DNA of 64,000 nt from Fabrea salina (GCA_022984795.1 JALIHJ010000075.1:1-64000), one strand, 5' to 3'; shown: positions 30,616 through 40,515, numbered from the stretch's first letter. The notes: a model not told the origin generated them from the sequence alone. Made by a program: numbers and translations.

Positions 30616-33600
30616 ATGAAGTGTATCTTTGTACTACTAGTCAAACTTGTATCAAGCAACTTACTCAACCTAACTCTAGGAGACTCTTTGTTCCCTTCAT
30701 TCATCAGCGTAGACCCAGGTCCTTATACAGCCTTTTCAAAGTCTCCTCTCAACTTAACTAGTGACTGTCCCTTTTACTTTAAGTTACTTGTAAACTCAGA
30801 GTTCTTTTCAAGCAATCAAACACTAAGCATAGACTTGCCCACTGGACTGCATACTCTAGAAATTCAGTGTGGTTCCCAGAACTACCAAGTCGAAGTAGGT
30901 ATCTTGGGGGTTTTTGAAGCAAACCACAGCGTATCTTTAAGTGGTTCAGTGTGCACTCAAAACTGCGGAGAAACCTATGCAGACTTAGTAGAAGTTACTT
31001 CTAGTCAAGCACTGCATGCTAAAGTTTTTAGTTCGGGCAAAAGGCATTCTGAGTGGCAACAAGTTAAAGACTCCCTTAGTCTGGAGCTAGGAGTTCTTTT
31101 TAACTATGTGCTTTTGAAGCACGAAACCCAGCTTGAGGTGTACACAGTTTACAAAGTTCCTTTTAAGTCCCAAATCAAGCACTTAGAGTTTACTGTAGGG
31201 AACTTAAGCAGTTTCTGGCTTGAACCTAGATTCTCACCTGACATATACGAATACACCTTAAGTCCTTCACTTGACTCCAGCATGGACCAGCTTTACTCCT
31301 TAGAAGTGTTTACTTACAACACTAGTTTTCTGACAGTTTCCTCGAGCAAAGGGTACTTTTCGGAGAGGTACTCACTTTCAGGCCAAAAAATTGAAGACCT
31401 CTTGATATCAGACACAGGAGACTCTATAAGCATAGAAACCGAAGAAGAAACTAACTCAGAACCTGCTAACTACTACTACGTCACTATTAACTATAAAAGC
31501 AGAAACAGGTACTTAAAAAGCTTGCAAGCATACTTAGTGCCTTTTTCTACTGACCTAGGGAACTTAACTAGCCCTGGGTCGCTAGAAAGGTGCTGCAACT
31601 TCACTAGAATTGAGGTTCTTCAAAAGTTCCACGAACTCCGAACTCAGTACTCGATTTCCTCTATTGACTACACTTCTGAGTTCTCCCTAGCACTAGTTGG
31701 AGTGCCTCAGGACCCTAAGTCTTCAGTTGAACTCCAAGCAAACTACTTAGGCTACCAAAACTACTTCAATTCCAGCAAAGTGTTTTCTCCCCAAGTAGGA
31801 ACTAACTACTATGAATTTAAAGTCCAAGCAGAAGACCCTTCATTTGTCAACTACATCTTAGTGGACTTCTACATGCGCTCCAACAACACCGACTTAGCAC
31901 CTCCTAACATAAGTGGAGACTGGGTGCCTGAATTTTCGCCCTCAGTTACTACTTACAGAATATACGTTCCTTTTTCACAAACCAAAATTCCTGTGGAACT
32001 CAGAACTTCTGACTCTAAAGCTACTCTTAGTTTAAACGGAATCCAAAAGTCCTACCTGCAAACCTCGCTAAACATCCAGTCTAACCTTACCCAGACAATA
32101 GAAGTCCTGACCCAAGCTGAAACTAAAACATTCACCAAGAAGTATATTTTTTCGTTCCACAAAAAAGATGAATGTGGAAATGGACTAAGGTTCACCACGG
32201 AAGAAGAATGCGACGACGGAAACAATTTAAGTGGAGACGGCTGCAATTCAGCCTGCAAGTTAGAAAAAGGTTATGTGTGCTCAGGAGGCAGTTCTTCCTC
32301 AAAAGACACTTGTAAATACAACCCTCAGGAAGAAGAACCTCCCCCAGAGTGTGGAAACGGAGTTTTGGAGGACTCTGAAGAATGCGACGACGGCAACACT
32401 CTAAGTGGGGACGGATGCAGTGGAAACTGCAAGTTAGAATCCAACGGGGAAGATTGTGGAGACGGGTTAAGAGTTCCTGGCTCACTTGAGGAATGCGACG
32501 ACGGAAACACTCTTAACGGAGACGGATGCAGTTCTAACTGCCAAGTAGAGCCAGGCTGGAAGTGTTCTAGCACTTCTCTGATTTCCAATGTAGACACTTT
32601 TCCAGACACTTGTGAGTTAGTGGGCTTAGGAGAAGTTTCCAAAAAAGAGAGAAGTCAGGAACCAAAAGAAGACTTAACTTATATTGGAGTTATTGCTTTC
32701 TTTGTAGTGGTGTGTGCACTGATCATATCTATGCCTCAGCATATTCTGGTTTCTTTTTTTGAAGTAGTTGACAAGAAGGGCTTAGAGCTACTGCCAGGAC
32801 TGGCGTTTACACTGGTGTTTTTCCAGGTGCTTTACTTGTTGAGTTACTTAGAGTTTAAAGAAGACTCTGTTAAGAAGTTACTTGAGTCCTTTGGTTGGTC
32901 ACACCTAAGGTTCAGTGACATAGTAGTGGAAGGAAGGGTCTTACTAGAAGTAATTGAGCTTAGTTCAAACAACACAGACCTTTTCATAGAAAACGTTCAG
33001 TACCTGCTGTTAATTTTCATAGGAGTTGCACTGGCTCTAGTGTACTTCTGGGCGTTTAGTTCAAACAAAAAGCTAAAAGCTTACTTTGTTTTAGGTGGGT
33101 ACTTCTTTATAAGTTACATTCCTTTTGTTTTCTATGCAGGAGTCTCGCTTGTGAGTTTAAGCAAGGACATGGACACTTACCAGTTGGTGAGTTATATAGG
33201 TTCTCTCTGCTTACTTGTAAGTTACTTAGTGCTGCTTGGAAACTTAACTTGGAAACAACACAAAAACCAGTTCTCACACAAAGTGTTTAGCCAAGTATTT
33301 TTAAAAGGCATTACTCATTACAGAACTGTCCATAAGAACCTTTCCAAAAGCTTTTCTGTTGTTTTGAGGTCAGAGAACCCTGTGTCCTTCTGCAACTCTT
33401 CAGTGCAAGCTTCACCTTTGGACTACCCCAACTGTATCAGTGAGCCTGCAAGCATCTACAAAGTGAACTCTCCTGAACTAGAAGTCCAGCCTTTAGTTCC
33501 TGTGCACAGAACAATATACTTGCTAGAACTCTGGGCAGTGTCTTTGTGTGTGCTTTGTGTAGCTGTTATTCAAAACCTTTACTTAAAAACCATTCCTTGT

Positions 33601-34008
33601 ATAGTGATTCTATTAGTATGGGGAAGCACTTTGTTTACTGTGAAGCCTTTTGCGAGTTCTTTGTACCTAGTGACTCATATAGTGGTGGCTGGAGGACTAG
33701 CAGTGTTTTTGTTTTTCTACACTATAGAGGAACAACTACACTACTGGGTACTGCCTGCTATAGTAGTGTGTTTGGTAAGTGTGGTGCTAGTGTCCCTAGT
33801 CTTTGAGTTTTGCTGTTTGCTGTTTCTAGTGCTTAACTCTAAGAAGAGTGAACCTGGAGCAGTAAGTCAGTTTCAAATAGAAGACCCTCACTACTCAGAG
33901 TCCTACGCTGGAGTGTCCATTCCTGAAGAGCGTAAGCCTAACTCACCCCCTATCAACCAGTTCACAGACTCAGTTACCCTTTCGCAAATTCAAATTTCTT
34001 CAATTTAA
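30616..34008 (+). CDS. Large membrane protein with DUF4215-type Cys repeats, about 1130 aa
   Basis: A signal peptide (MKCIFVLLVKLVSS) is followed by a beta-rich ectodomain with at least one cadherin-like beta-sandwich stretch (about 195-260, FSPDIYEYTLSPS). Three DUF4215/Myxococcus-type Cys repeats lie at about 518-660 (ECDDGNTLSGDGCS). Seven or more hydrophobic helices lie at about 690-1070, with a polar tail after them. It is a predicted surface receptor- or channel-like protein, probably a distant relative of the LamG family through its membrane half. The start is set at the ATG after TTATAAAA; an earlier TTG gives no signal peptide. No catalytic motif is visible. Confidence 0.75.
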   Translation: MKCIFVLLVKLVSSNLLNLTLGDSLFPSFISVDPGPYTAFSKSPLNLTSDCPFYFKLLVNSEFFSSNQTLSIDLPTGLHTLEIQCGSQNYQVEVGILGVFEANHSVSLSGSVCTQNCGETYADLVEVTSSQALHAKVFSSGKRHSEWQQVKDSLSLELGVLFNYVLLKHETQLEVYTVYKVPFKSQIKHLEFTVGNLSSFWLEPRFSPDIYEYTLSPSLDSSMDQLYSLEVFTYNTSFLTVSSSKGYFSERYSLSGQKIEDLLISDTGDSISIETEEETNSEPANYYYVTINYKSRNRYLKSLQAYLVPFSTDLGNLTSPGSLERCCNFTRIEVLQKFHELRTQYSISSIDYTSEFSLALVGVPQDPKSSVELQANYLGYQNYFNSSKVFSPQVGTNYYEFKVQAEDPSFVNYILVDFYMRSNNTDLAPPNISGDWVPEFSPSVTTYRIYVPFSQTKIPVELRTSDSKATLSLNGIQKSYLQTSLNIQSNLTQTIEVLTQAETKTFTKKYIFSFHKKDECGNGLRFTTEEECDDGNNLSGDGCNSACKLEKGYVCSGGSSSSKDTCKYNPQEEEPPPECGNGVLEDSEECDDGNTLSGDGCSGNCKLESNGEDCGDGLRVPGSLEECDDGNTLNGDGCSSNCQVEPGWKCSSTSLISNVDTFPDTCELVGLGEVSKKERSQEPKEDLTYIGVIAFFVVVCALIISMPQHILVSFFEVVDKKGLELLPGLAFTLVFFQVLYLLSYLEFKEDSVKKLLESFGWSHLRFSDIVVEGRVLLEVIELSSNNTDLFIENVQYLLLIFIGVALALVYFWAFSSNKKLKAYFVLGGYFFISYIPFVFYAGVSLVSLSKDMDTYQLVSYIGSLCLLVSYLVLLGNLTWKQHKNQFSHKVFSQVFLKGITHYRTVHKNLSKSFSVVLRSENPVSFCNSSVQASPLDYPNCISEPASIYKVNSPELEVQPLVPVHRTIYLLELWAVSLCVLCVAVIQNLYLKTIPCIVILLVWGSTLFTVKPFASSLYLVTHIVVAGGLAVFLFFYTIEEQLHYWVLPAIVVCLVSVVLVSLVFEFCCLLFLVLNSKKSEPGAVSQFQIEDPHYSESYAGVSIPEERKPNSPPINQFTDSVTLSQIQISSI

Positions 34009-34039
34009 TTACTTAAAATGTATATATGGTGAAATAATT

Positions 34040-35467
34040 ATGAGGCTTGCGTTTGTTGTAGCGAACCTAGTTGTGCTTGGTTTGAGTTCAAAAGCTGGAG
34101 TCGAAGTGGGGTTTACAAGTGGTGCTTTGGAGTCACTTAAAAAAGACGCTTTGCCCAATGTGCTTCATCATATTGGAGATATCCACATTCCAGATCAAAG
34201 GGGCAAAATAGGCAAGGACTGGTACGAAATCAAAGTGCATACCTACGACGCTGTGATCTCAGGCATTGATGCTAACGTTGATGCTTCTGAGATTGAGTTC
34301 AAGCCTAGCCACGAATTCGGAGTTAAGATTGAAGGAATCACTGCTAAGGCCAGATTCAGGTACGACTACCATTTACCAATAGGTCAAGGAGCAGGCATAG
34401 GAGATATTGATATTTCTGATACCGATGCTGAAGCTGTTGCAGAAGTCACTGAAAGCAAAGGCAAGCCTGTAGTGACCATTAAAAGCTCTAATGTTCATTT
34501 AGGCCGCCTTGATATCCACTTCCATGCGGATATTCTTGGTGATGTTGCTAACTGGATCATTGACTTATTTAAACATAAACTTACAGGAACTATCGAAGAC
34601 GAACTGAGCAAAGCCATAAAGAACTCAGGACAGCAAGCCATAGACAAGGCCTTAAGTACTTTGCCTATTTACATCAGCTTCGGTGGGATCCCCCTTGCTG
34701 TTGACTACTCCCTTCCTTCAGACCCTGTAGTTAGAAGTAACTACGTCCAAGCATCTGCAGCAGGCATCTTCCTAGATACTGACCACCCTAACTACAGTCC
34801 CCCTGTAAGTCCTCCTGTAAATTTGCCTGGGTTCGATGCCAATGGAAAGCAGATTCAGGTGATGCTTACAGATTACACTCTTAACACAGGACTCTATGCT
34901 TGTTACAAGATAGGAATCATTAACTACAACGTCACCAGCAATGTGGTTCCTTCAAGCTCTCCTATCAAACTCGACACTACTTCTCTAAACGACATAATTC
35001 CTGGCTTGGTAAGCAAGTACGGCTCTAGCAAGCCATGCAACCTGCTATGCTATGCTTCAGGGCAACCAAGCATCAAATCTACTTCAGGAAAGATCCAAGG
35101 AGACATTGAAATGGCCTGTGAAGTGCAAGTTGAAGGAGTCTACAAAGTAGCTACTTTTGGCAATTCAATTGAATTCAGTGCTTCTGCTGTTTTAAACAAG
35201 TGGGTAGTCAACGCTAAACTCAACAAGGTAGAAGTGAATGCCATCAAAATTACTGAGAACAACATTGGAAGCAACATTAACGTGGACTCTCTAAAAGCTT
35301 CTTTGAACTTTATTCTTAAGGTAGCTGTGCCTACTATTGACCAAAAGGTGTTCAGCAAAGGAATTCCACTTCCCAAGATCGATCAAGTTAACCTTGACAA
35401 CGGAGAAGTCACCATCAGGGATGGTTACTTATTCATCGAAGCCACTCCTATTTGGCATTTCGATTAA
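34040..35467 (+). CDS. BPI/LBP/CETP family lipid-binding protein, 475 aa
   Basis: A short signal peptide (MRLAFVVANLVVLGLSSKA) precedes a fold of the bactericidal/permeability-increasing type: an N-terminal repeat starting GVEVGFTSGALESLKKDALPNVLHHIG, a central hinge, and a C-terminal repeat ending in a DGYLFIEATPIWHF strand. Length and the two-repeat layout fit LBP/BPI, which bind lipids such as LPS or sterol esters outside the cell. In a bacterivorous ciliate, antibacterial or lipid-transfer roles are both possible. The start is preceded by GGTGAAATAATT, and the stop is 5 bp from the next convergent gene. Confidence 0.82.
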   Translation: MRLAFVVANLVVLGLSSKAGVEVGFTSGALESLKKDALPNVLHHIGDIHIPDQRGKIGKDWYEIKVHTYDAVISGIDANVDASEIEFKPSHEFGVKIEGITAKARFRYDYHLPIGQGAGIGDIDISDTDAEAVAEVTESKGKPVVTIKSSNVHLGRLDIHFHADILGDVANWIIDLFKHKLTGTIEDELSKAIKNSGQQAIDKALSTLPIYISFGGIPLAVDYSLPSDPVVRSNYVQASAAGIFLDTDHPNYSPPVSPPVNLPGFDANGKQIQVMLTDYTLNTGLYACYKIGIINYNVTSNVVPSSSPIKLDTTSLNDIIPGLVSKYGSSKPCNLLCYASGQPSIKSTSGKIQGDIEMACEVQVEGVYKVATFGNSIEFSASAVLNKWVVNAKLNKVEVNAIKITENNIGSNINVDSLKASLNFILKVAVPTIDQKVFSKGIPLPKIDQVNLDNGEVTIRDGYLFIEATPIWHFD

Positions 35468-35472
35468 CTTAA

Positions 35473-36324
35473 TTACTTACGATGGATTTTTTGGGACTTT
35501 TTCTTAAGCATAGCATCTAATTGTTTAAGTGAGGTTTCGATTTGCCTAGTTTCTTTGTCTTTTTTTCTGATTGAGACTGGAGAAGTCTTTTGGCTGTGGA
35601 CAGGGTTCTTTTTTGTAATGAGGTTACGTCTGTTACTCAGGAGTTGAATGCTTTTTTGGATTTTGGACTCTTTAAGCTCAATGGACTTAAGGCTTTTGTC
35701 TAGTTCTTGGATCTTTTTAGGAGGGTTTTTTTCAGCTGTGACGTCTAAGCTTTGCTTGGAAGGAGTTTTGAGCTTTCTAGGGCGTTTGTTGTGTTCGGTT
35801 TTGTAGTTCTTATTGGGAGTTTTGTCTTGGAAGCTTTTTTCAGGTGCAGGGGTTCTGTTGGGTTGTTTGATTTTGGGCAGGTTGGGTTTTCTGTTGAGCT
35901 GTTTCACTTCTCGAGGAGAAAAGTACTCTAGAATTGCTTTTTCGTATTCTTTTTCGTTGTCTTCTATGAGTTTTATGATGTTTCTTTTGGGAAGTTCATT
36001 AGTTCTTTTGGGTTCGAAAGAAGTGTTGGTAGTAGGTGGGTTGTTAAAAGGGTACTCCACTCTGATGTCTAGTATTGGAAGTTTGTGGTTTGTAGAGTTA
36101 GGAACTGGCTGATTTTTTTTAAAACCAGAGTGACTTAGTTCAAAGCTTTCTTGTGACCTTTTGTTAGGCGAGTACTCTAGTCTTTCTTTGCTTTTGCTTG
36201 AAAATAGGTGGCTGAAGTCCCTGCTTTGAGAAGGTTTTTTTCTGAACTGGTTGTAACGTTCCATAGTTCTTTCGTACAGAGACCGTTTGAAGTTGCCTAA
36301 GTAGCTTCTTTCCTTATTTATCAT
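35473..36324 (-). CDS. Unrecognised basic coiled-coil protein, 283 aa
   Basis: I do not recognise this protein. It is rich in Lys, Arg, Ser, Asn and Pro, with no signal peptide and no membrane segment. The N-terminal half looks disordered (YERTMERYNQFRKKPSQSRDF). The C-terminal part (about 205-283) has heptad-like runs, ELDKSLKSIELKESKIQKSI and TRQIETSLKQLDAMLKKK. It is probably cytoskeletal or basal-body associated, judging only from composition. The start is 7 bp from the divergent RING/DUSP gene start, the tightest divergent pair in the window. Confidence 0.7.
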   Translation of the reverse strand: MINKERSYLGNFKRSLYERTMERYNQFRKKPSQSRDFSHLFSSKSKERLEYSPNKRSQESFELSHSGFKKNQPVPNSTNHKLPILDIRVEYPFNNPPTTNTSFEPKRTNELPKRNIIKLIEDNEKEYEKAILEYFSPREVKQLNRKPNLPKIKQPNRTPAPEKSFQDKTPNKNYKTEHNKRPRKLKTPSKQSLDVTAEKNPPKKIQELDKSLKSIELKESKIQKSIQLLSNRRNLITKKNPVHSQKTSPVSIRKKDKETRQIETSLKQLDAMLKKKSQKIHRK

Positions 36325-36331
36325 CTTATAA

Positions 36332-37741
36332 ATGGAGTGTCCTAATTGCTGCAGTGTTTGGAGTTCTGATTTTTACATTCCAAGAATACTTAACTGTGGA
36401 CACTCTGTGTGCGAGAAGTGCTGTTACAGTACTTTTGAAACGAGTTCTTTAGTTTGTCCTGTTTGCAAAGCTGTGCACTCTTTTAACTTAGACAGGAACT
36501 TCAATGACACAGACCAGGTTTACACTCAAAAGTGTGTACAAACTATGAGCAAAAACTTCACTTTGTTAAGTTTAATATCAAGCAGACCTACACTAAGTCC
36601 AGGGCAAAGACCCAACTACCAGTGGGACCTTAGTTTAGATCAGAGGTGCCCTGAACACGACTTACCTATTCACTCCTACACTGAAAAGCCTTACAGCTTG
36701 CTGTGCGATGTGTGTCTTGAAGAGATCTCAGGCTTCAAACTAGTAGTTAAGCCCATCCCAGAAGTAGTAATATTTTTAAGGGAGAAACTCGACGATACCG
36801 CTAAAAGTTTAAACGACAAAAAACACGAACTCCAGCAAGCTATGAGGGTTCTTAACCACAGCGCAAAAGAAGAAGCTCTACAGCAAATGGAGACTTACTT
36901 TAAAAACATGAAACTTGAACTCCAGAACTTCTACAAACAGTCCAAAAAAAACCTTAAAGAACTCATTGCTAAACAAGAAACCTCAGCACAAAAGTACACT
37001 CAAGCAGTCCAACAACTCAAAGATAAACTAAAAGCTTCTGATAAACAGTGCTCAGAGTTCGAAAGCATGCCTGACTACCAGATAGTGAGTTACACCAGCC
37101 AAGTAAACCAACTGCTGGAAGAAGTTTCAGTACCCTTTTTACTAGAAGAACCCCAACAGCTCAGCATCCAAGTGAACCCAGCTTGTTACGAACAACTCAA
37201 AGAAATGATCAGCAACTCAGTTGAAATCTTGGTGGACGAAGAAATCCCAGAAAAAACTTGGACTTGTCTTAAATGCAACTACAAAACCTTAGAAGGCCAA
37301 ATCCAGTGCACACAGTGCACAGCTTTCAGGCCTCTAGAGTCTTACCCTAACATCATCGACAACCCTCAAAACGCAACTCAGACCGAAATAGAAGAACTTA
37401 ACTTAAGAAGAGAACTTGAACTGGAAGAAATCAAACGCCTAGACGAACACTGCTTAACTTCTAACTGGTACATTGTCAACGCAGAGTGGATCAACCAGTG
37501 GAAAAGTTTTATCTTCAACGAAAAAAACACTTCTGACTTAGGAAAACTCCCCCCAGGTCCTATTTCTAACAACCTGCTTTTCAAAGACCCTTCAAACCCC
37601 TCAGAACTCAAGCCTAAACTTAAACCAGCTGTCCACTACAGAGGAGTTAACTACAAAGTTTGGAAAGCTTACCTCAAAACTTACGGAGGAGGACCTCAAA
37701 TTGTGAGGAAGAAACTCAACATCTACGATGAACCTGTCTGA
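36332..37741 (+). CDS. RING / B-box-like / coiled coil / RanBP2-ZnF / DUSP protein, 469 aa
   Basis: Domains in order are an N-terminal RING finger (about 3-48, CPNC...CGHSVCEKCC...CPVC), a B-box-like Cys/His patch (about 109-135, CPEHDLPIHSY...LLCDVC), a coiled coil (about 150-245), a RanBP2-type zinc finger (about 308-332, WTCLKCNY...CTQCTAFRP) and a C-terminal DUSP domain (about 370-463) with W..W..W, PGPISNNLL, LKPKLK and YGGGPQIVRKKL. It is a predicted TRIM-like E3 ubiquitin ligase; the RanBP2 finger may bind ubiquitin. DUSP domains are usually found in USP deubiquitinases, but no protease domain exists here. It ends at the only TGA stop among the called genes; TAA follows five codons later. 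Confidence 0.8.
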   Translation: MECPNCCSVWSSDFYIPRILNCGHSVCEKCCYSTFETSSLVCPVCKAVHSFNLDRNFNDTDQVYTQKCVQTMSKNFTLLSLISSRPTLSPGQRPNYQWDLSLDQRCPEHDLPIHSYTEKPYSLLCDVCLEEISGFKLVVKPIPEVVIFLREKLDDTAKSLNDKKHELQQAMRVLNHSAKEEALQQMETYFKNMKLELQNFYKQSKKNLKELIAKQETSAQKYTQAVQQLKDKLKASDKQCSEFESMPDYQIVSYTSQVNQLLEEVSVPFLLEEPQQLSIQVNPACYEQLKEMISNSVEILVDEEIPEKTWTCLKCNYKTLEGQIQCTQCTAFRPLESYPNIIDNPQNATQTEIEELNLRRELELEEIKRLDEHCLTSNWYIVNAEWINQWKSFIFNEKNTSDLGKLPPGPISNNLLFKDPSNPSELKPKLKPAVHYRGVNYKVWKAYLKTYGGGPQIVRKKLNIYDEPV

Positions 37742-37771
37742 ATTAAAGTAGTTTAAATAATATTTACAGTT

Positions 37772-39694
37772 ATGTCCAACCTAGTCAACCACTCACGCTT
37801 CGTAAAACAAGAAGACCACCCAGATGTGGAGTACTTAAAGCAAGACGAAATAGGTTTAGTGATCTCCAAAGGACTTGGCGAACTATACGTTACCAAGCCT
37901 ACCAACCCCCTCCACTACTTAGGCAATTGGCTGCTAAATCATGCCGCCGTCCTCAAAAAAGAAGAAGCTGAAAAAGCCCGCGCTCAACGCAAGTCAGAAC
38001 TAATTGAAAAACACGCCCAAGCTATGCTAGACCAAGAAAACCTTAAAAAAGAACAAGAAGAAAAAGCCCAAACTGCCCAACAACAAGAAGAAGACTTCAA
38101 GTCCACCATTGCAAACAGCTTGGACGTAGACGACTTACTGCCTTCTTTAGCTGACCACCTTAAACAAAACACCCAAGCCACAGCATGCTACATCGGAATC
38201 CTTGAAAAAGTAAAAAAACCAGTCACAGACGCAGACGACGAAAACGCCCATTTAGACCCAGAAGCCCCCGAAGTGATCAGGTACATAATAGCTACTTCTG
38301 GACACGAGTTCATGGTCAACAAAGTACTTAAAGAAGAAGAAGGCGAAATCACTTACTCTGTTTTCAAAGAAGAAGAACAAGCTGACGAAGAAGCCCCAGA
38401 AGAACCCCAGCCTCAGAAACTCAAAACTGCTTTTGTAAGTGACGTAGTGAACGAACCCAGAGTTAAGTTCTTCGACGTGCCTAAACTCGGGAGTTACATG
38501 GCACTGCCTTTGGTTTACAGAAGCTGTTTAGAAGAAACTGCTTTTGACACAGGCTTGGAAGACTTACTAGAGTGCAAAAGACTCAGAGCTGAACAACAAG
38601 AAGAAAAGGAAAAAATCGAGTCCATGAAAGAACAAGGCGAAGAAATCCCAGAAGAACTTGCTGAAAAAGAATTCAAGGAAGTCAAAGAGTCCGAGTACAA
38701 AAAGACTCCTATCAAACTAGTAGTTTGTCTGGACACTATGGGGCAGGACAGAGAGTTCACTGCTCAAGAAAAAGAGCACGCTGAAAACTGGGTTAACTTT
38801 TTCAAAGAACAGTGGGAACGAGCTGAAGTGCAGAGCTTAGAAAAAGACATATACACTCACTTAGAAGTTAACGAAAAAGAACAAAACTTACAGACTGAAA
38901 AAGAGTCTGAGTGGACTGAAGAAGAAAAAACCGCCCAAGACGAAGCTTTGAAAGAAGTAGACCCTGGCTTGTCAGACGAAGCTAAGAGCATCCACACACT
39001 CAAAGCTCTTTTAGAAGTTTACAGAAAACGCTTGTTACAAGAAGAAATACTCAGAAGTCTGTTGGACTTTAAAGAAGTTAAAGCAATTAAGTTTGCCAAG
39101 GTGTTCCAAATCGCTTTTTACTACTTTGGAGTGACTAAAGAAAGAGTAGTTGAACCCGGCACCAACAAAATACACTGGAAAACAGCTAAGAGCTGCTTGA
39201 ACCAAGGCTTCGAACTCTACATTAAGTACTTGGACCCTTGTGGAGAGAAGCCCCCAGTCCCTCCAGTTTACGCCAAAACTAAAAGACTCGAAGAAGAACT
39301 CTCCAAAATCACTCCAGAAGACCTGCAGTCTTACTCACTTGCACTGTTTTTGCTCTACAAGTTTTTAGACACCTGTTTCAAGCTGAGGATCTCAGACGTG
39401 ACTCTCCGCAGAAAAGAATACCAAGCTAAAGTTGAAGAAAGAGAAGCTGCCATTAAAGCCCAAGAAGAACTCCAAGAAAAACGCAACACCGCACTTGCTG
39501 AGGCAAAAGAAGCCCACGAAAGACAACTTGAAGAACTTGGAGAGGAAGACCCTAAACCTGAGTTCGAAGAAGCTAAGTTTTTGGAAGAGTTTGACGAAAG
39601 AGAAAGCAACGCACCCGTTACCATTCCTGAAGAGGTTGTAGTTGAAAATGATGGCGACCTTAGTTGGGAAGATACTGCCCCTAGTAACGATTAG
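37772..39694 (+). CDS. Radial spoke protein 2-like (Dpy-30 + GAF-like), 640 aa
   Basis: A Dpy-30-type docking motif lies at about 28-58 (ISKGLGELYVTKPTNPLHYLGNWLLNHA). Next come an acidic coiled coil, a GAF-like region (about 130-350, with TACYIGILEKV, SYMALPLVY and LVVCLDTMGQDREFTAQEKE), more helical sequence and an acidic C-terminus. Dpy-30 plus GAF in one acidic protein is the layout of Chlamydomonas RSP2, a stalk component of the axonemal radial spoke. I infer a ciliary role, suited to a heavily ciliated cell. Other Dpy-30/AKAP-like axonemal proteins are possible. Confidence 0.68.
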   Translation: MSNLVNHSRFVKQEDHPDVEYLKQDEIGLVISKGLGELYVTKPTNPLHYLGNWLLNHAAVLKKEEAEKARAQRKSELIEKHAQAMLDQENLKKEQEEKAQTAQQQEEDFKSTIANSLDVDDLLPSLADHLKQNTQATACYIGILEKVKKPVTDADDENAHLDPEAPEVIRYIIATSGHEFMVNKVLKEEEGEITYSVFKEEEQADEEAPEEPQPQKLKTAFVSDVVNEPRVKFFDVPKLGSYMALPLVYRSCLEETAFDTGLEDLLECKRLRAEQQEEKEKIESMKEQGEEIPEELAEKEFKEVKESEYKKTPIKLVVCLDTMGQDREFTAQEKEHAENWVNFFKEQWERAEVQSLEKDIYTHLEVNEKEQNLQTEKESEWTEEEKTAQDEALKEVDPGLSDEAKSIHTLKALLEVYRKRLLQEEILRSLLDFKEVKAIKFAKVFQIAFYYFGVTKERVVEPGTNKIHWKTAKSCLNQGFELYIKYLDPCGEKPPVPPVYAKTKRLEEELSKITPEDLQSYSLALFLLYKFLDTCFKLRISDVTLRRKEYQAKVEEREAAIKAQEELQEKRNTALAEAKEAHERQLEELGEEDPKPEFEEAKFLEEFDERESNAPVTIPEEVVVENDGDLSWEDTAPSND

Positions 39695-39710
39695 TAAAAC
39701 GATTAGTAAA
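39687..39710 (+). repeat. 12-bp tandem duplication at a stop/start junction
   Basis: ACGATTAGTAAA occurs twice in direct succession (39687-39698 and 39699-39710). The first copy contains the TAG stop of the upstream gene, and the second ends exactly at the ATG of the next gene. The duplication doubles a 16-bp intergenic region, which is almost all of the downstream gene's leader. Confidence 0.9.
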
Positions 39711-40511
39711 ATGGGAGTGGCAGACTCTAAACTCTACTTAGTTAAGCTGGGCATTTGGAGTGGAGTCCTAGCTTCAGTTGTGCTTTTGAACTTGCAACTT
39801 GAGGAGGTTTTAGGAATCATGTGGTTATACTTGTCTATACCCTTATTATTAAGTAGCCTATTATTAGTGGTGGGAGTGCATGTGCTTTTGGAAGAAAACT
39901 GCACAGGTAAGGGCTCAGAGTCTAAGAATTACCTTTTGTTTTGCACTTACAACTTATTTATATCAGTGGTTGCATTTTTGGTCCTGGGCTCGCTACTTCT
40001 GGACGAAGTCTTGGACACTTACTGGAGGGTTGTATTCATTCCTTTTTGGTATGGACTGTTCATCTACGGAATCTTCACAGCGTACATGCTGCCTGGAATG
40101 CTTGACCCTAAGGTGAACATGAGGAGACAAGCCTTTTTTTTGGTCTTTTACTTCATAGGACTTTCAACATCTTCAATCCTCTTAGCGATTTACTTGGACG
40201 ATGAAGGAGTTGATAGTGTAATTTACAGCCTACTGCCTCTAGTGGTTGTTCTGGGCTTTCACTTTGCTAGTTACACTGTTAACAGACTGAGAGACAGAGA
40301 CTTTTCTGGGCTTCTCAGTAGTGAATCCTTACTAACACTTTCCTTAATCATAGCTTTGTTTTTACTTATACTTGAAAGAAGCGAAGTAGACCTAGCCTTT
40401 AGTTTTATCTTTTTACCAGTTTACTTGTATTTGGCACTCTGGGTGGCTATAGATGAATACACTCGCTACAACTCAAAAGACCCAGAGCTAGAGCCCTTAG
40501 TTAATAATTAA
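39711..40511 (+). CDS. Multi-pass membrane protein, 266 aa, possibly TMEM185-like
   Basis: Seven to eight hydrophobic helices fill nearly the whole protein (for example VVLLNLQLEEVLGIMWLYLS, LLLSSLLLVVGVHVLL, WRVVFIPFWYGLFIYGIF and FFLVFYFIGLSTSSILLAIYL), with a short acidic C-terminal tail (DPELEPLV). The FIPFWYGL element recalls TMEM185-type proteins, but this is weak. The ATG at 39711 is chosen because upstream in-frame codons overlap the preceding gene. The stop is 4 bp from the convergent SDR stop. Confidence 0.72.
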   Translation: MGVADSKLYLVKLGIWSGVLASVVLLNLQLEEVLGIMWLYLSIPLLLSSLLLVVGVHVLLEENCTGKGSESKNYLLFCTYNLFISVVAFLVLGSLLLDEVLDTYWRVVFIPFWYGLFIYGIFTAYMLPGMLDPKVNMRRQAFFLVFYFIGLSTSSILLAIYLDDEGVDSVIYSLLPLVVVLGFHFASYTVNRLRDRDFSGLLSSESLLTLSLIIALFLLILERSEVDLAFSFIFLPVYLYLALWVAIDEYTRYNSKDPELEPLVNN

Positions 40512-40515
40512 CTTA

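Noticed and set aside
37739-37741. TGA as evidence for a reassigned code
   Set aside because: It is the only TGA stop among the called genes and a TAA follows five codons later, so it cannot decide the code. Conserved genes need no TGA as Trp, which favours the standard code.
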